A stretch of DNA of 64,000 nucleotides from CAZSDU01 sp964429135 (GCA_964429135.1 CAYSAU010000005.1:102288-166287), one strand, 5' to 3'. Shown: positions 1 through 9,352, numbered from the stretch's first letter. The notes: generated by a model from the sequence alone, not told the origin. Numbers and translations: made by a program.

Positions 1-510
1 GGTCAACTCCACATTGAATTCTTTGATTTTTTTAAACAAATAAAAATTGGTCGTATCTCCTTCAATAGTCGTAGGTAGCGCAAGAATTATTTCATTCACT
101 TGACCTGACTCCAGTCGCGTGATCAAACTTTCTATATTTAAATTCTGAGGTCCGATACCCTCCATAGGTGAAATTATACCTCCAAGCACATGGTAAACCC
201 CGGTATATTGGCCTGTATTTTCAATGGCCATGACATCCCGTATATCCTCCACAATGCAAAGTAGCCCGTGATCCCGCTTTGGGCTGGAACAAATATCACA
301 GTGTTCCTGGTCCGAAATATTTCCACATTCCCTGCAATAAACAATCTGGTTACGCATTTTAATGATGGAATGACCAAAATTTTCCACTTCTGAAGGATGA
401 CATTTTAGCAGATGAAGCGCCATGCGTAGCGCTGTTTTTCGACCGATCCCTGGCAGTTTTGCCAGTTCGTTCACGGCATTCTCCAATAATCTGGAAGGGA
501 AAGTGTACAA
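1..510 (-). CDS. recR: Recombination protein RecR (3' end cut by window edge)
   Basis: RecR works with RecF and RecO to load RecA at single-strand gaps. Translating the minus strand gives 170 residues of a protein normally about 200 long; the C-terminus lies beyond the window edge. Seen: the helix-hairpin-helix segment LPGIGRKTA (residues 19-27), a four-cysteine zinc finger (C59, C62, C71, C74), and the start of the Toprim domain (IVEDIRD, near residue 85). The start is taken as TTG at 508-510: an in-frame stop lies a few codons upstream, and the first in-frame ATG falls after the HhH motif, so it cannot be the start. A -7 box (532-539) sits just upstream. Family is certain; the TTG start is inference from these limits. 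Confidence 0.93.
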   Translation of the reverse strand, partial: MYTFPSRLLENAVNELAKLPGIGRKTALRMALHLLKCHPSEVENFGHSIIKMRNQIVYCRECGNISDQEHCDICSSPKRDHGLLCIVEDIRDVMAIENTGQYTGVYHVLGGIISPMEGIGPQNLNIESLITRLESGQVNEIILALPTTIEGDTTNFYLFKKIKEFNVELT

Positions 511-523
511 GGCAATAATTATT

Positions 524-539
524 TAGCTTTGCAAAAGTA
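524..539. promoter_or_regulatory. Back-to-back -7 boxes of divergent recR and MORN-protein promoters
   Basis: The plus strand reads TAGCTTTG at 524-531, immediately followed by CAAAAGTA at 532-539, which is TACTTTTG on the minus strand. Both match the Bacteroidota -7 consensus TAnnTTTG exactly. They lie about 22 bases before each start (510 on the minus strand, 554 on the plus strand). No good -33 TTTG is visible for either, so the call rests on the -7 boxes and their placement. Confidence 0.5.
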
Positions 540-553
540 ATTTTTCAATCCTT

Positions 554-1216
554 ATGTGGCGCATTTTATTGTTTTTTTTCTCCATTATTTTACCGTATGT
601 GATCCTGGCTCAGGATACAGTAAATCAAACAGACACCTTGGGACGGAGACAGGGCTTCTGGAAAAAAACTGATACTGAAGGAAAAATTATTTACCAGGGA
701 CAGTTCAGGGATGGCATTCCATTTGGGCAATTCCTGTATTTATATCCTGACGGGAAGATCAAAACTGAATCACAAATGAGTGAAAATGGGAAAATTGCGA
801 GTACCCTGACGTATTATCCCAATGGTAAAAAGATGGCTGAAGGGATTTATATTGAAGAAAAGAAGCACGGGCTCTGGAAATTTTTCAGCGAGGCAGAAGG
901 CAGCTTGCTATCAGAAGAGACTTATGTTATGGGTGTAAAGAATGGAATTTCAAAGACTTACTTTCCTGATGGAGGACTTGCTGAGATTTTGACCTGGGAG
1001 AATGGGGTCAAATCCGGTCTCTGGGAGCAATATTATTCGGATGGTCATATTAAATTCAGGGGAAGCTACTTGGACAATGAAAAGCATGGTGATCTAATTG
1101 CTTTCTATCTTTCCGGTAGGGTGATGTTTACCGGAAAGTATGAGCATGGAAAGCGGGTTGGTCAGTGGGTTTATTATGATGAAACCGGTAAAATCAGGAA
1201 AAATGAAAATGAATAG
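554..1216 (+). CDS. Secreted MORN-like repeat protein (YwqK family)
   Basis: A 220-residue protein with an N-terminal signal peptide (hydrophobic residues 2-18, ending near LAQ). The rest is built of repeats of the type G-x-W/F-x-x-Y-Y-x-x-G, for example GLWKFF, GLWEQYYSDG and GQWVYYDETG, about eight in all. These are variants of the MORN repeat as found in the widespread YwqK family, which is often labelled an antitoxin in databases. No toxin gene is present here, so a toxin-antitoxin role is not supported. The protein is probably periplasmic or surface-exposed; function is unknown. It ends 2 bases before the stop of the convergent clpB. Confidence 0.8.
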   Translation: MWRILLFFFSIILPYVILAQDTVNQTDTLGRRQGFWKKTDTEGKIIYQGQFRDGIPFGQFLYLYPDGKIKTESQMSENGKIASTLTYYPNGKKMAEGIYIEEKKHGLWKFFSEAEGSLLSEETYVMGVKNGISKTYFPDGGLAEILTWENGVKSGLWEQYYSDGHIKFRGSYLDNEKHGDLIAFYLSGRVMFTGKYEHGKRVGQWVYYDETGKIRKNENE

Positions 1217-1218
1217 AA

Positions 1219-3813
1219 CTAGACTTTATTACTGAAGACTAACTTCCCACCCTTCTCCTCAATGATGATTTCGTTTTCTTTGTCCACAGTACCTTCCAGG
1301 ATCATTTTTGACAATTCGTTCAGCACTTGCTTCTGGATGACCCGTTTGATGGGACGTGCACCGAATTGAGGATCAAACCCCATGGAAGCAAGCAGGTGAA
1401 TGGCATTTTTTGTAACGGAGAGACTGATATCGTTCTTTTCGAGCATCTGTTTAACCAATCCGACCTGAAGTTCAACGATTTTAATGACCTCGTTCTTGGA
1501 AAGAGGCTTGAACATTATAATCTCATCCACCCGGTTGAGGAACTCCGGCCGGATACTTTTTTTTAAGAGATCAAAAACTTCTTCTCTGATCTGATTATAT
1601 ATGATCTCACGGTTTTTATCATTGGCTTTTTCGAGGTTTTCCTGAATAATATGGGAACCGATGTTGGAAGTCATGATGATAATGGTATTTTTAAAATCCA
1701 CTGTTCTGCCTTTATTATCAGTCAAACGGCCATCGTCAAGCACCTGGAGTAGGATGTTGAACACATCAGGGTGAGCCTTTTCGATTTCATCCAGCAATAC
1801 CACAGAATATGGCTTTCTTCTGACGGCTTCAGTCAGTTGACCGCTTTCTTCATATCCCACGTAACCAGGGGGAGCTCCGATGAGCCTTGAAACGGTGTGG
1901 CGCTCCTGGTATTCAGACATATCAATCCTGACCATGCTATTTTCATTGCTAAACAAAAATTCAGCCAGGGCTTTAGCCAATTCGGTTTTTCCCACACCGG
2001 TGGTACCCAGGAAAATAAAAGAACCAATAGGACGCTTACTGTCCTGCAAACCTGCACGGCTTCGGCGTATTGCATCTGAAATGGCATTGATAGCCTCATC
2101 CTGGCCGACGACCCTCATATGTAATTCCGTTTCCAGATTCAGCAATTTTTGTCGCTCGCTAAGCAACATCCGGTTGACCGGGATTCCTGTCCAGCGGGAA
2201 ACAATATGGGCTATTTCCTCGGCTCCGACTTCTTCATTGACCATGGGCGTATTTTTTTGAATTTCAGAAAGTTTTTCCTTCAAACTATCAATGGTCCTTT
2301 CTGCCGAAGGAATTTTTCCGTACCTGATTTCAGCAACTTTTCCCAAGTCACCGCTACGGTTGGCCTGGTCAGCTTCCAGCTTTAAAACTTCAATTTCTTT
2401 TTTATTCGCCTGGATTTGGTCAACCAAGTCCTTTTCAGCCTGCCATTTTGCCCTAAGATGATTCCTTTCATCATTCAGGTTGGCAATTTCCTCATTCAGA
2501 AGTCTCAAGCGCTGATCATCGTTTTCGCGTTTAATGGCTTCTCTCTCGATTTCCATCTGGCGGATTTTGCGCTCGATTTTTTCAAGATCTTCTGGCAGGG
2601 AATTGATTTCCAGCCTGAGTTTGGATGCTGCTTCATCGATGAGGTCGATGGCTTTATCCGGAAGAAAGCGTTCAGAAATGTAGCGCTGTGATAATTCAAC
2701 TGCAGCGATGATGGCTTCATCTTTGATCCTGACATGATGATGTGTCTCATATTTTTCTTTTAGTCCCCTGAGGATGGAAATGGCATCGAGGGTATCGGGT
2801 TCATTGACCATAACGGGTTGAAAACGACGTTCCAGCGCCTTATCTTTTTCAAAATATTTCTGGTATTCTTTTAAGGTTGTGGCACCGATGGCCCTAAGTT
2901 CTCCACGGGATAAAGCAGGTTTCAGGATGTTGGCTGCATCCATAGCCCCTTCGCTGGCTCCGGCGCCGACCAAGGTATGAATCTCATCAATAAAGAGGAT
3001 GACTTCTCCATCGGATAAAATCACTTCCTTCACTACACTTTTCAGCCTTTCCTCGAACTCCCCTTTGTATTTGGCTCCCGCGATCAATGCTCCCATATCA
3101 AGTGAAAAAATCTGTTTACTTTTTAAGTTTTCAGGAACATCACCATCAATGATCCGATGTGCCAATCCTTCAGCAATGGCAGTTTTTCCGACACCTGGTT
3201 CTCCGATCAGGATAGGATTGTTTTTAGTTCGTCTCGATAAAATCTGGAGAATCCGGCGAATCTCCTCGTCACGACCGATCACGGGATCCAATTTTCCACT
3301 TCTGGCCAGGTCATTTAAATTACGCGCAAATTTATTCAGGGCATTATAAGTTTCTTCCGCGGTTTGGCTTTTCACATTTTCGCCCTGACGGAGCTGGCGA
3401 ATGGCAGTCAATAGGTCCTTCTCATTAATTCCACTGTCCTTTAGCATCCTTGATGCGGTATCGTTTCCGGCAAGAATACCCAGCAGAACATGTTCGATAG
3501 AAACATAATCATCTTTCATGTCATGAGCCATGTTAACGGCTTTCTGCAACGCTTTTGTGGCATCCCGTGAAAGGTACAATTCTCCTCCGCTGACCTTGGG
3601 CAAGGAGGAAATATTTTTTTCAAGTGCTTGACTGAAAATATCAGGATTTACATTCAACTTCTTCATCAAAAAAGGTACTACATTCTCATCAATGCTTAAA
3701 ACAGCTTTGAGCAGATGTACGTTTTCGACAGAAGGACTTTGCATGGCTTCTGCAATTTCCTGAGCTTTCTGAACAACCTCTTGGGCTTTTATGGTAAAAT
3801 TGTTAAAATTCAT
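1219..3813 (-). CDS. clpB: ATP-dependent chaperone ClpB
   Basis: A hexameric AAA+ disaggregase that works with DnaK to resolubilise aggregated protein. Seen in order: the ClpN repeat domain, AAA-1 with Walker A GEPGVGKT (about residues 204-211), the coiled-coil middle domain with its many E/K/R heptads, and AAA-2 with Walker A GTTGVGKT and sensor/arginine-finger segments (EFLNRVDEI). It ends in the usual ClpB D2-small domain. The start chosen is the ATG at 3811-3813 (protein MNFNNFTIKAQ, 864 residues), because AGGAGAT lies 6-7 bases upstream; a longer reading to 3861 has no such site and adds 16 atypical residues. Heat-shock control is expected for the family, but I could not identify a promoter. 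Confidence 0.97.
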   Translation of the reverse strand: MNFNNFTIKAQEVVQKAQEIAEAMQSPSVENVHLLKAVLSIDENVVPFLMKKLNVNPDIFSQALEKNISSLPKVSGGELYLSRDATKALQKAVNMAHDMKDDYVSIEHVLLGILAGNDTASRMLKDSGINEKDLLTAIRQLRQGENVKSQTAEETYNALNKFARNLNDLARSGKLDPVIGRDEEIRRILQILSRRTKNNPILIGEPGVGKTAIAEGLAHRIIDGDVPENLKSKQIFSLDMGALIAGAKYKGEFEERLKSVVKEVILSDGEVILFIDEIHTLVGAGASEGAMDAANILKPALSRGELRAIGATTLKEYQKYFEKDKALERRFQPVMVNEPDTLDAISILRGLKEKYETHHHVRIKDEAIIAAVELSQRYISERFLPDKAIDLIDEAASKLRLEINSLPEDLEKIERKIRQMEIEREAIKRENDDQRLRLLNEEIANLNDERNHLRAKWQAEKDLVDQIQANKKEIEVLKLEADQANRSGDLGKVAEIRYGKIPSAERTIDSLKEKLSEIQKNTPMVNEEVGAEEIAHIVSRWTGIPVNRMLLSERQKLLNLETELHMRVVGQDEAINAISDAIRRSRAGLQDSKRPIGSFIFLGTTGVGKTELAKALAEFLFSNENSMVRIDMSEYQERHTVSRLIGAPPGYVGYEESGQLTEAVRRKPYSVVLLDEIEKAHPDVFNILLQVLDDGRLTDNKGRTVDFKNTIIIMTSNIGSHIIQENLEKANDKNREIIYNQIREEVFDLLKKSIRPEFLNRVDEIIMFKPLSKNEVIKIVELQVGLVKQMLEKNDISLSVTKNAIHLLASMGFDPQFGARPIKRVIQKQVLNELSKMILEGTVDKENEIIIEEKGGKLVFSNKV

Positions 3814-4022
3814 AATCATATCTCCTTTCAGGTTTTTGTTTGTCAAAATCTTTGCCATCATTGTTAATCTGTTGATCTGTCATATTTTTTGCAAAAATCA
3901 CGTCTTTTTGACCGTTCCTCCCCTGTTTTTTCACTATTTCATTCCTCTCAGTACATCCGTTCTGAGAATATCATTAAGGAATCAAAGAATTTTTTAATTT
4001 TACACTCGAATTGAAATCCCTG

Positions 4023-5138
4023 ATGAGATCATTATTTTTTTTCCTTTTTCTTATGATAGCCCTGGGTACAAAGGGGCAGTTAAGTGTAATTGTCAGTCCC
4101 GCCGATACCACTTTGTGTCCTGGGGATAGCCTTGCTTTGACCACGGTTATCACAGGTTTAGGCCCATTTAACTATCAGTGGCAACATAACGGGTCAGATA
4201 TTCCCGGTGCCAAGGATTCCATTCTGATTTTTCCGAAAACGGATATTTTTGATGCGGGTGTTTATCAGTGTATTGTCAGGAACGGGATGGATACGGAAAT
4301 CAGTAATCCTGCCAATCTGAGATTGCATCCCAAAATGAAAATCGATACCTTGTATAGATATAATGAACTGGGTTGCAGAGGAGTATGCAAGGGACAGTTT
4401 AAAGTTCTTGTTTCAGGTGGTCAACCTCCATATGAATACCATTGGGGGGGCGGTCATTCTCAGGATACCATCGTGTTTGGATTGTGTCCTGGGAGATATA
4501 CACTGATTGTGACGGATTCCAATGGATGTAGCATAGATACCAGTTATTTTGTGGATGTTCTCAGGTCTCCAAAAATTGACTTCACCCTCCTTCCTGCAGA
4601 TACTATATTCCTCACTAATCCGACGATAAACGTCAACTTTCCGGATTCCTCAAAAGTGCTCATGGCCAACTGGGAATGGGATTTCGGGGATGAGGCAAAA
4701 GTTGCCAATGTGAATCCCGTGAATCATACGTACAGTAAAACAGGCACTTTCCCAGTCTTTCTTTCCTTTACTGATCTGAATGGGTGTGATACTGTAGTTA
4801 TGCACGAGGTCGTGGTGAAAATACTGAATCTCATGATTCCCAATGTTATAACGCCTAATGGCGATGGAAAAAACGACACCTTCGAGTTCCGGGAAAAGGT
4901 AGGGGATAATAACTACCAGGAAATTGACTTACTAGAAGTGTACCTGAGTAATGAATTGGTTATTGTTGACCGTTGGGGGAGGAAGGTGTTCAGTCAGATG
5001 AATTATAAAAGCGGAGATTGGAATGGAGAAAACCTGGGTGATGGAGTATATTATTATATTTTCAAAGGAATCGGACAATTCGGGAATGACCTATTTCATG
5101 GTTCTGTAACCATTTTAAGAAGTGCCTCATCCCAATAG
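4023..5138 (+). CDS. Secreted Ig/SprB/PKD-repeat protein with T9SS type B sorting domain
   Basis: A signal peptide (MRSLFFFLFLMIALG) is followed by an Ig-like domain (about residues 22-100; CPGD...YQC), a SprB-like repeat (GCRGVCKG...VTDSNGC), a PKD domain (WEWDFGDE...HTYSKTG) and a C-terminal gliding-motility-associated domain (VITPNGDGKNDTFEF...DRWGRKVF...DGVYYYIFKG). That last domain is the type B sorting signal of the type IX secretion system, so the product is likely exported and surface-attached, possibly as an adhesin. The ATG at 4023 is preferred over an in-frame TTG at 4011, which lies almost on a probable -7 box (TAATTTTA, 3995-4002). Its tail overlaps the convergent flavoprotein gene by 12 bp. 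Confidence 0.85.
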   Translation: MRSLFFFLFLMIALGTKGQLSVIVSPADTTLCPGDSLALTTVITGLGPFNYQWQHNGSDIPGAKDSILIFPKTDIFDAGVYQCIVRNGMDTEISNPANLRLHPKMKIDTLYRYNELGCRGVCKGQFKVLVSGGQPPYEYHWGGGHSQDTIVFGLCPGRYTLIVTDSNGCSIDTSYFVDVLRSPKIDFTLLPADTIFLTNPTINVNFPDSSKVLMANWEWDFGDEAKVANVNPVNHTYSKTGTFPVFLSFTDLNGCDTVVMHEVVVKILNLMIPNVITPNGDGKNDTFEFREKVGDNNYQEIDLLEVYLSNELVIVDRWGRKVFSQMNYKSGDWNGENLGDGVYYYIFKGIGQFGNDLFHGSVTILRSASSQ

Positions 5139-6359
5139 TATTTTTAAATAGAAACCCGGTTTGGTTAGTTTTCTTTTTATTTCCAATTGGGTGTACATGC
5201 CCTGAAATAATTCACGGATATTCTCATTTTTATTGGCCTTGTTGACCACGAAATTGAACAAAGCGGGATATCGGGCAAGTTTTTGAATAATAGCACTTAT
5301 TCTCAAATCATTCCCCATTCTTTTTTCGATAGCATGATCATATTCCATCAGGCAGGCTTTACTGAAATTATTTCGCTGAAAACATTTGATCAATATCCGG
5401 GCTGCTACTTCAGCGCTGGCCATTGCATTTCCAACCCCTTCACCGGAGAAAGGATCCACCAGAAAAGCAGCATCCCCCAGAAGAAGATAACGGTTTCCTG
5501 ACATGCCCAGACCTGGTGGGCCGAGAGGTAGGCGTTGTGCTTCTGCCATACCGATTGGTCTGGCTTGAGCAAAGCGGGATTTCAGTAAAAAATGTGTGCT
5601 TAAGAGATGGTGAAAGAAAAGTGAAAGATTAATTTTTTTCCTGGATACGTCGGATTGCAACATTCCCAACCCAACATTGGAAATTCCATCGGGTCCGGGG
5701 AAAATCCATAGATAACCGGGTAAAAGCTCTTTGAGGAATAGGAGTTCTATGAAATGTCCGGGATGCAGTCCGGTAATGTTTTCATAATATTGTCGTATGC
5801 CCACGCAATAATGATTTTTTCCCACCCTTTGGTCATGCCCAAGACAACGGACAATGGAATGAACGCCATCAGCTCCGGCAACTACTTTTGCACTAAAACT
5901 TTCATGCCCTGTCTGGATGTTTACCATAGCATCATTTGAAGTTACTGCAGTGACTTTTTTCCCTTCAAAGGTTCTGATATGGGGGTACTTTTTTAGTTGC
6001 TGAAATAGAAAATGGTCAAATTTTTCACGCGGGCAGATATAACCCGGTGCTGACTCTTCAGTTATTCCTGAATGCATGTTAAAGGGTAGAGAAAGATGTT
6101 GTCCTCCTGGGGCAGTGAAGCAAATACCATGAGAGGGGATTTTTGGCAATTGCACTAAAAAGTCGTCCATGACGGGTCCAGGGAGACGTTTCAGAATACT
6201 GATAACCTGACCGCTCAGGGCATCTCCGCATATTTTTTTTCTGGGAAAAACATCTTTTTCAAGAATCGCGATTTTCAATCCAGATTCTGCCAGGTTAAGT
6301 GCCAGGGTTATCCCTGCCGGCCCAGCACCCACAATGATCAGATCAAATACCTCATCCAT
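5127..6359 (-). CDS. Geranylgeranyl-reductase-family FAD-dependent oxidoreductase
   Basis: An FAD-binding monooxygenase/reductase fold. Seen: the dinucleotide-binding GAGPAG near the N-terminus followed by an acidic beta-2 end (ILEKD), the K-x-C-G-D segment typical of the geranylgeranyl reductase family, and the second FAD motif LLGDAAFLVDPFSGEGVG. Family members reduce isoprenoid chains of lipids or quinones; the substrate here cannot be told from sequence. The ATG at 6357-6359 (MDEVFDL) is chosen because a perfect -7 box (TAAGTTTG on the minus strand, 6376-6383) would place the transcript start near or inside the alternative start at 6374. Convergent 12-bp overlap with the preceding gene. 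Confidence 0.8.
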   Translation of the reverse strand: MDEVFDLIIVGAGPAGITLALNLAESGLKIAILEKDVFPRKKICGDALSGQVISILKRLPGPVMDDFLVQLPKIPSHGICFTAPGGQHLSLPFNMHSGITEESAPGYICPREKFDHFLFQQLKKYPHIRTFEGKKVTAVTSNDAMVNIQTGHESFSAKVVAGADGVHSIVRCLGHDQRVGKNHYCVGIRQYYENITGLHPGHFIELLFLKELLPGYLWIFPGPDGISNVGLGMLQSDVSRKKINLSLFFHHLLSTHFLLKSRFAQARPIGMAEAQRLPLGPPGLGMSGNRYLLLGDAAFLVDPFSGEGVGNAMASAEVAARILIKCFQRNNFSKACLMEYDHAIEKRMGNDLRISAIIQKLARYPALFNFVVNKANKNENIRELFQGMYTQLEIKRKLTKPGFYLKILLG

Positions 6360-6375
6360 GGTTTTCAATTGCATG

Positions 6376-6383
6376 CAAACTTA
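6376..6383 (-). promoter_or_regulatory. -7 box of the flavoprotein gene
   Basis: The minus strand reads TAAGTTTG, an exact TAnnTTTG match, 17 bases before the chosen ATG at 6359. No -33 element was found. Confidence 0.4.
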
Positions 6384-6408
6384 CTTTTTTCCGTGAAGGT
6401 TTTTACGA

Positions 6409-6416
6409 TAATTTTG
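6409..6416 (+). promoter_or_regulatory. -7 box of nth
   Basis: TAATTTTG, an exact TAnnTTTG match, ends 15 bases before the nth start codon. The surrounding TTTTAC...GTAAAA is a short inverted repeat. No TTTG is visible at -33. Confidence 0.45.
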
Positions 6417-6431
6417 TAAAAAAAATCCAGG

Positions 6432-7085
6432 ATGAAGAAAGCAGAGCGTTTTCAAAAAGTGATGGATTACTTCCTCGAACACAGAGCGGTTGCCGAATCT
6501 GAACTTGTTTTTGCAGATCCTTATGAATTGGCTGTATCAGTTATATTATCTGCCCAATGCACAGATAAAAGGGTGAATATGATTACTCCCGAATTCTTCA
6601 GGAATTTTCCCGATCCCTGGACTTTGGCAAAAGCCACCCAGGAAGAGGTTTTTGCACTGATAAAAAGCTGCTCTTATCCCAATAACAAAGCGAAAAATCT
6701 GATTGGAATGGCGAGAACACTTGTTGATTCATTCCAGGGGGTCATGCCGGAGGCAACGGAACAATTAATGACCCTTCCCGGAATCGGACGCAAATCAGCC
6801 CATGTGATTGCTTCAGTGATTTTTGGCAAAGCTGTTATGGCTGTGGATACGCACGTCCACAGGGTGGCAGCAAGACTTGGCCTGACCCTTCACGCTAAAA
6901 CACCTTTGCAGACCGAAATGCAATTGATCAGGCATATTCCGGAAAAACTGATTCCCATTGCCCATCATTGGCTAATTCTTCACGGTAGGTATATTTGTCT
7001 GGCCCGGAAACCTAGGTGTGAGGAATGTGGTCTGACAGAATATTGCACCTATTTTGAGAAGAAATCAAAAGCAAAAAGTTGTTGA
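6432..7085 (+). CDS. nth: Endonuclease III (DNA glycosylase/AP lyase)
   Basis: A bifunctional base-excision repair enzyme that removes oxidised pyrimidines and cleaves the abasic strand. All hallmarks are visible: the helix-hairpin-helix LPGIGRKSA (residues 115-123) with catalytic Lys121, catalytic Asp139 in VDTHVHR, and the [4Fe-4S] cysteines C189, C196, C199 and C205 in the exact C-X6-C-X2-C-X5-C spacing. At 217 residues it is of normal length. It stands upstream of recA in the same orientation, but a 235-base gap with its own promoter separates them. Confidence 0.97.
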   Translation: MKKAERFQKVMDYFLEHRAVAESELVFADPYELAVSVILSAQCTDKRVNMITPEFFRNFPDPWTLAKATQEEVFALIKSCSYPNNKAKNLIGMARTLVDSFQGVMPEATEQLMTLPGIGRKSAHVIASVIFGKAVMAVDTHVHRVAARLGLTLHAKTPLQTEMQLIRHIPEKLIPIAHHWLILHGRYICLARKPRCEECGLTEYCTYFEKKSKAKSC

Positions 7086-7127
7086 TAACTCAGCATGCTT
7101 TCACGGGTATATTCAATGATAAATTTT

Positions 7128-7320
7128 TACTTTTGATCACGAAAAATATAAAAATTTTTTTCATTCAGAACCTATTACCTTTTTACCTTATTCCGGATTA
7201 AGTAGAAAAACAACCGGAATCATGGTACATACAGATACAGCAAAATGATACCCGTAAGATTCTGGATGCATAAGGTATTCAACAAAGATGCAATGATGCA
7301 TCTAAAAAAAGGAGGAAATA
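7128..7320 (+). promoter_or_regulatory. recA promoter and long structured leader
   Basis: A -7 box TACTTTTG lies at 7128-7135; no clear -33. The leader of about 180 bases holds an inverted repeat (ATTCCGG 7190-7196 / CCGGAAT 7214-7220) and a hairpin GATGCA-atga-TGCATC (7287-7302), then an A-run and a strong AGGAGG-like ribosome site (7311-7317). Two short open frames precede recA: one of 8 codons ending TGA, overlapped by one of 31 codons starting at its ATGA and running past the recA start. No copy of the TGATTA-N5-TAATCA palindrome found near 18.0 kb was seen. Whether the leader regulates recA is inference. Confidence 0.4.
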
Positions 7321-8325
7321 ATGAGTGCAGAAGTAAATAAAGAAAAAATCAAGGCCCTGCAACTGACCATGGACAAACTGGAGAAGACATACGGAAAGGG
7401 TACCATCATGAGGCTGGGCGACAATGTTATTGAGGCGGTGGATATCATTCATTCGGGTTCAATCGGGCTTGACATCGCATTGGGTATTGGGGGTTTCCCC
7501 AAGGGTAGGGTCATTGAAATATACGGGCCTGAATCCTCTGGGAAAACCACTCTTGCATTGCATGCCATTGCAGAATCGCAGAAAAGCGGTGGAATTGCTG
7601 CCTTCATTGATGCAGAGCATGCCTTTGACCGGTTTTATGCCCAGAAGCTTGGTGTAGATGTTGAAAATCTCCTGGTTTCCCAACCGGATAATGGAGAACA
7701 AGCCCTTGAGATTACTGACAACCTGATACGGTCAGGCGCCATAGACATCATCGTTATTGACTCTGTGGCAGCCCTTACTCCAAAAAGTGAAATTGAAGGA
7801 GAAATGGGAGATTCTAAAATGGGACTCCAGGCAAGATTGATGTCACAGGCTCTGAGAAAGCTCACCTCAACAATTAGTAAGACGGCCACATGCTGTATCT
7901 TTATCAACCAGTTAAGAGAAAAAATCGGGGTGATGTTTGGAAATCCGGAGACCACTACGGGTGGAAATGCCCTGAAATTTTATGCCTCGGTGCGCCTCGA
8001 TATCCGTAAGGTGACCCAGCTCAAGGAAGGTGATGATGCCATCGGCAATCATGTCAGGGTTAAAGTCGTGAAGAACAAAGTTGCACCTCCATTCCGTAAA
8101 GCTGAATTTGACATCATGTTTGGAGAGGGTATCTCCAGACCCTATGAGATCATAGATCTGGCTGTAGAATTGAATATCATTAAAAAGAGTGGTTCCTGGT
8201 TTTCCTATGGGGAGACGAAATTGGGACAAGGCAGGGATGGAGTAAAAAAGATTCTTCAAGATAATCCTGAATTGGCTGATGAACTCGAAAAGAAAATAAA
8301 AGACGCTGTAAACCATGTACAGTAA
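7321..8325 (+). CDS. recA: Recombinase RecA
   Basis: Forms filaments on single-stranded DNA, performs strand exchange, and in SOS systems stimulates self-cleavage of LexA-type repressors. Walker A GPESSGKT is at residues 69-76. Also seen are DSVAALTPKSEIEGEMGD (L1 neighbourhood), the L2 region with NQLREKIGVMFGNPETTTGG, and the C-terminal DNA-binding region. Length is 334 residues, with a short acidic/basic tail. A strong ribosome site precedes the ATG. The gene overlaps the TPR lipoprotein gene by 11 bp, suggesting translational coupling. The LexA-like repressor at 17.1-18.0 kb is its natural partner (inference). Confidence 0.98.
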   Translation: MSAEVNKEKIKALQLTMDKLEKTYGKGTIMRLGDNVIEAVDIIHSGSIGLDIALGIGGFPKGRVIEIYGPESSGKTTLALHAIAESQKSGGIAAFIDAEHAFDRFYAQKLGVDVENLLVSQPDNGEQALEITDNLIRSGAIDIIVIDSVAALTPKSEIEGEMGDSKMGLQARLMSQALRKLTSTISKTATCCIFINQLREKIGVMFGNPETTTGGNALKFYASVRLDIRKVTQLKEGDDAIGNHVRVKVVKNKVAPPFRKAEFDIMFGEGISRPYEIIDLAVELNIIKKSGSWFSYGETKLGQGRDGVKKILQDNPELADELEKKIKDAVNHVQ

Positions 8326-9352
8326 GGCATATTGCATTTTTGTTTTTGTCCTCTGCTTTGGACTGGTTTCTGTTCTTTCCTGCAATAGGCCAGAGAAAAA
8401 AAATGATCCTCAAACAGGGACGGATTCATCAAAAATTGTGCTAAAGAACCTTAATCAACAGATTCTGGAAAATCCCTCCAATCCAGGACTTTATCATGCT
8501 CGCTCAAGGTATTATCTGGCTGAAAATCAATTTGATAATTCACTTAAAGACATTCATAAGGCCATTATGCTGGAACCTGGGAATGCAATTTTTTACATCA
8601 CCCTATCTGATGTCTATCTTCTTCAGGGACAAATAAATAATTGCAATGATGCCTTGGTAAAGGCAATGGTTGTTGATCCAAAAAACGTAGATGCAGTGGT
8701 TAAAATGGCTAAACTTAACCTGATTATCAAAGATTATCCCAAAACATTCAATTATGTCAAGCGTGCCATTGAACTGGATCCGGTCAATCCCAAAGCTTAT
8801 TTTATTCGTTCGGTTGCCTTTCTTGAAAAAGGAGATACAGGGATGGCGGTTAATGATCTATTGAAAGCAGTCGATCAGGACCAGTCATTCTATGAAGCCT
8901 ATATTCAACTGGGTGAGCTTTTTTCCATACGGAAAAACCCACTTGCTGCAGATTATCTGAAAAATGCCCTTAACCTTCAGCCAGATAGCAGGGAAGCCTT
9001 GTATATGCTGGGTATGTTTTATCAGGAGACGGAACAATATGAGAAAGCAATCACTACCTATCAAAGACTGCAAAAAGCAGATACTGCTTTCCGTAATGCT
9101 CCGTTCAACATCGGTTATATTTATCTGGTTTACCTTAAAGATTTTTCCTTAGCCATTCATTATTTTAGCGAAGCCATTAACAAAGACCCCGATTACTTTG
9201 AAGCTTATTATAACCGGGGATACGCAGAGGAGTTGATAGGCAATTATGCTAAATCTTATGAAGACTACCAGAAAACCCTGAAAATTAAAGTGAATTACGA
9301 AAAAGCAATCGAAGGATTGAACCGTCTCGATAAGATAAAATTCAGGAAGTAA
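8315..9352 (+). CDS. TPR-repeat lipoprotein
   Basis: 345 residues. The N-terminus is a lipoprotein signal ending in the lipobox LSC (Cys near residue 23), followed by charged linker NRPEKKN. The remainder is a series of tetratricopeptide repeats of about 34 residues, recognisable by motifs such as NPGLYHARSRYY, NPKAYFIRSVAFLEKG, SREALYMLGMFYQETEQY and YFEAYYNRGYAEELIGNY; about eight copies. TPRs mediate protein-protein contacts, so an envelope scaffold role is likely; no partner is evident. It overlaps recA by 11 bp on the same strand and the HPt gene by 11 bp tail-to-tail. Confidence 0.85.
   Translation: MYSKAYCIFVFVLCFGLVSVLSCNRPEKKNDPQTGTDSSKIVLKNLNQQILENPSNPGLYHARSRYYLAENQFDNSLKDIHKAIMLEPGNAIFYITLSDVYLLQGQINNCNDALVKAMVVDPKNVDAVVKMAKLNLIIKDYPKTFNYVKRAIELDPVNPKAYFIRSVAFLEKGDTGMAVNDLLKAVDQDQSFYEAYIQLGELFSIRKNPLAADYLKNALNLQPDSREALYMLGMFYQETEQYEKAITTYQRLQKADTAFRNAPFNIGYIYLVYLKDFSLAIHYFSEAINKDPDYFEAYYNRGYAEELIGNYAKSYEDYQKTLKIKVNYEKAIEGLNRLDKIKFRK

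Noticed and set aside
554..1216. Antitoxin of a toxin-antitoxin pair
   Set aside because: The YwqK label comes from databases; no toxin gene is adjacent and the protein is secreted.
1880..2750. Open frames opposite clpB
   Set aside because: Shadow frames of a strongly conserved gene; no start signals or homology.
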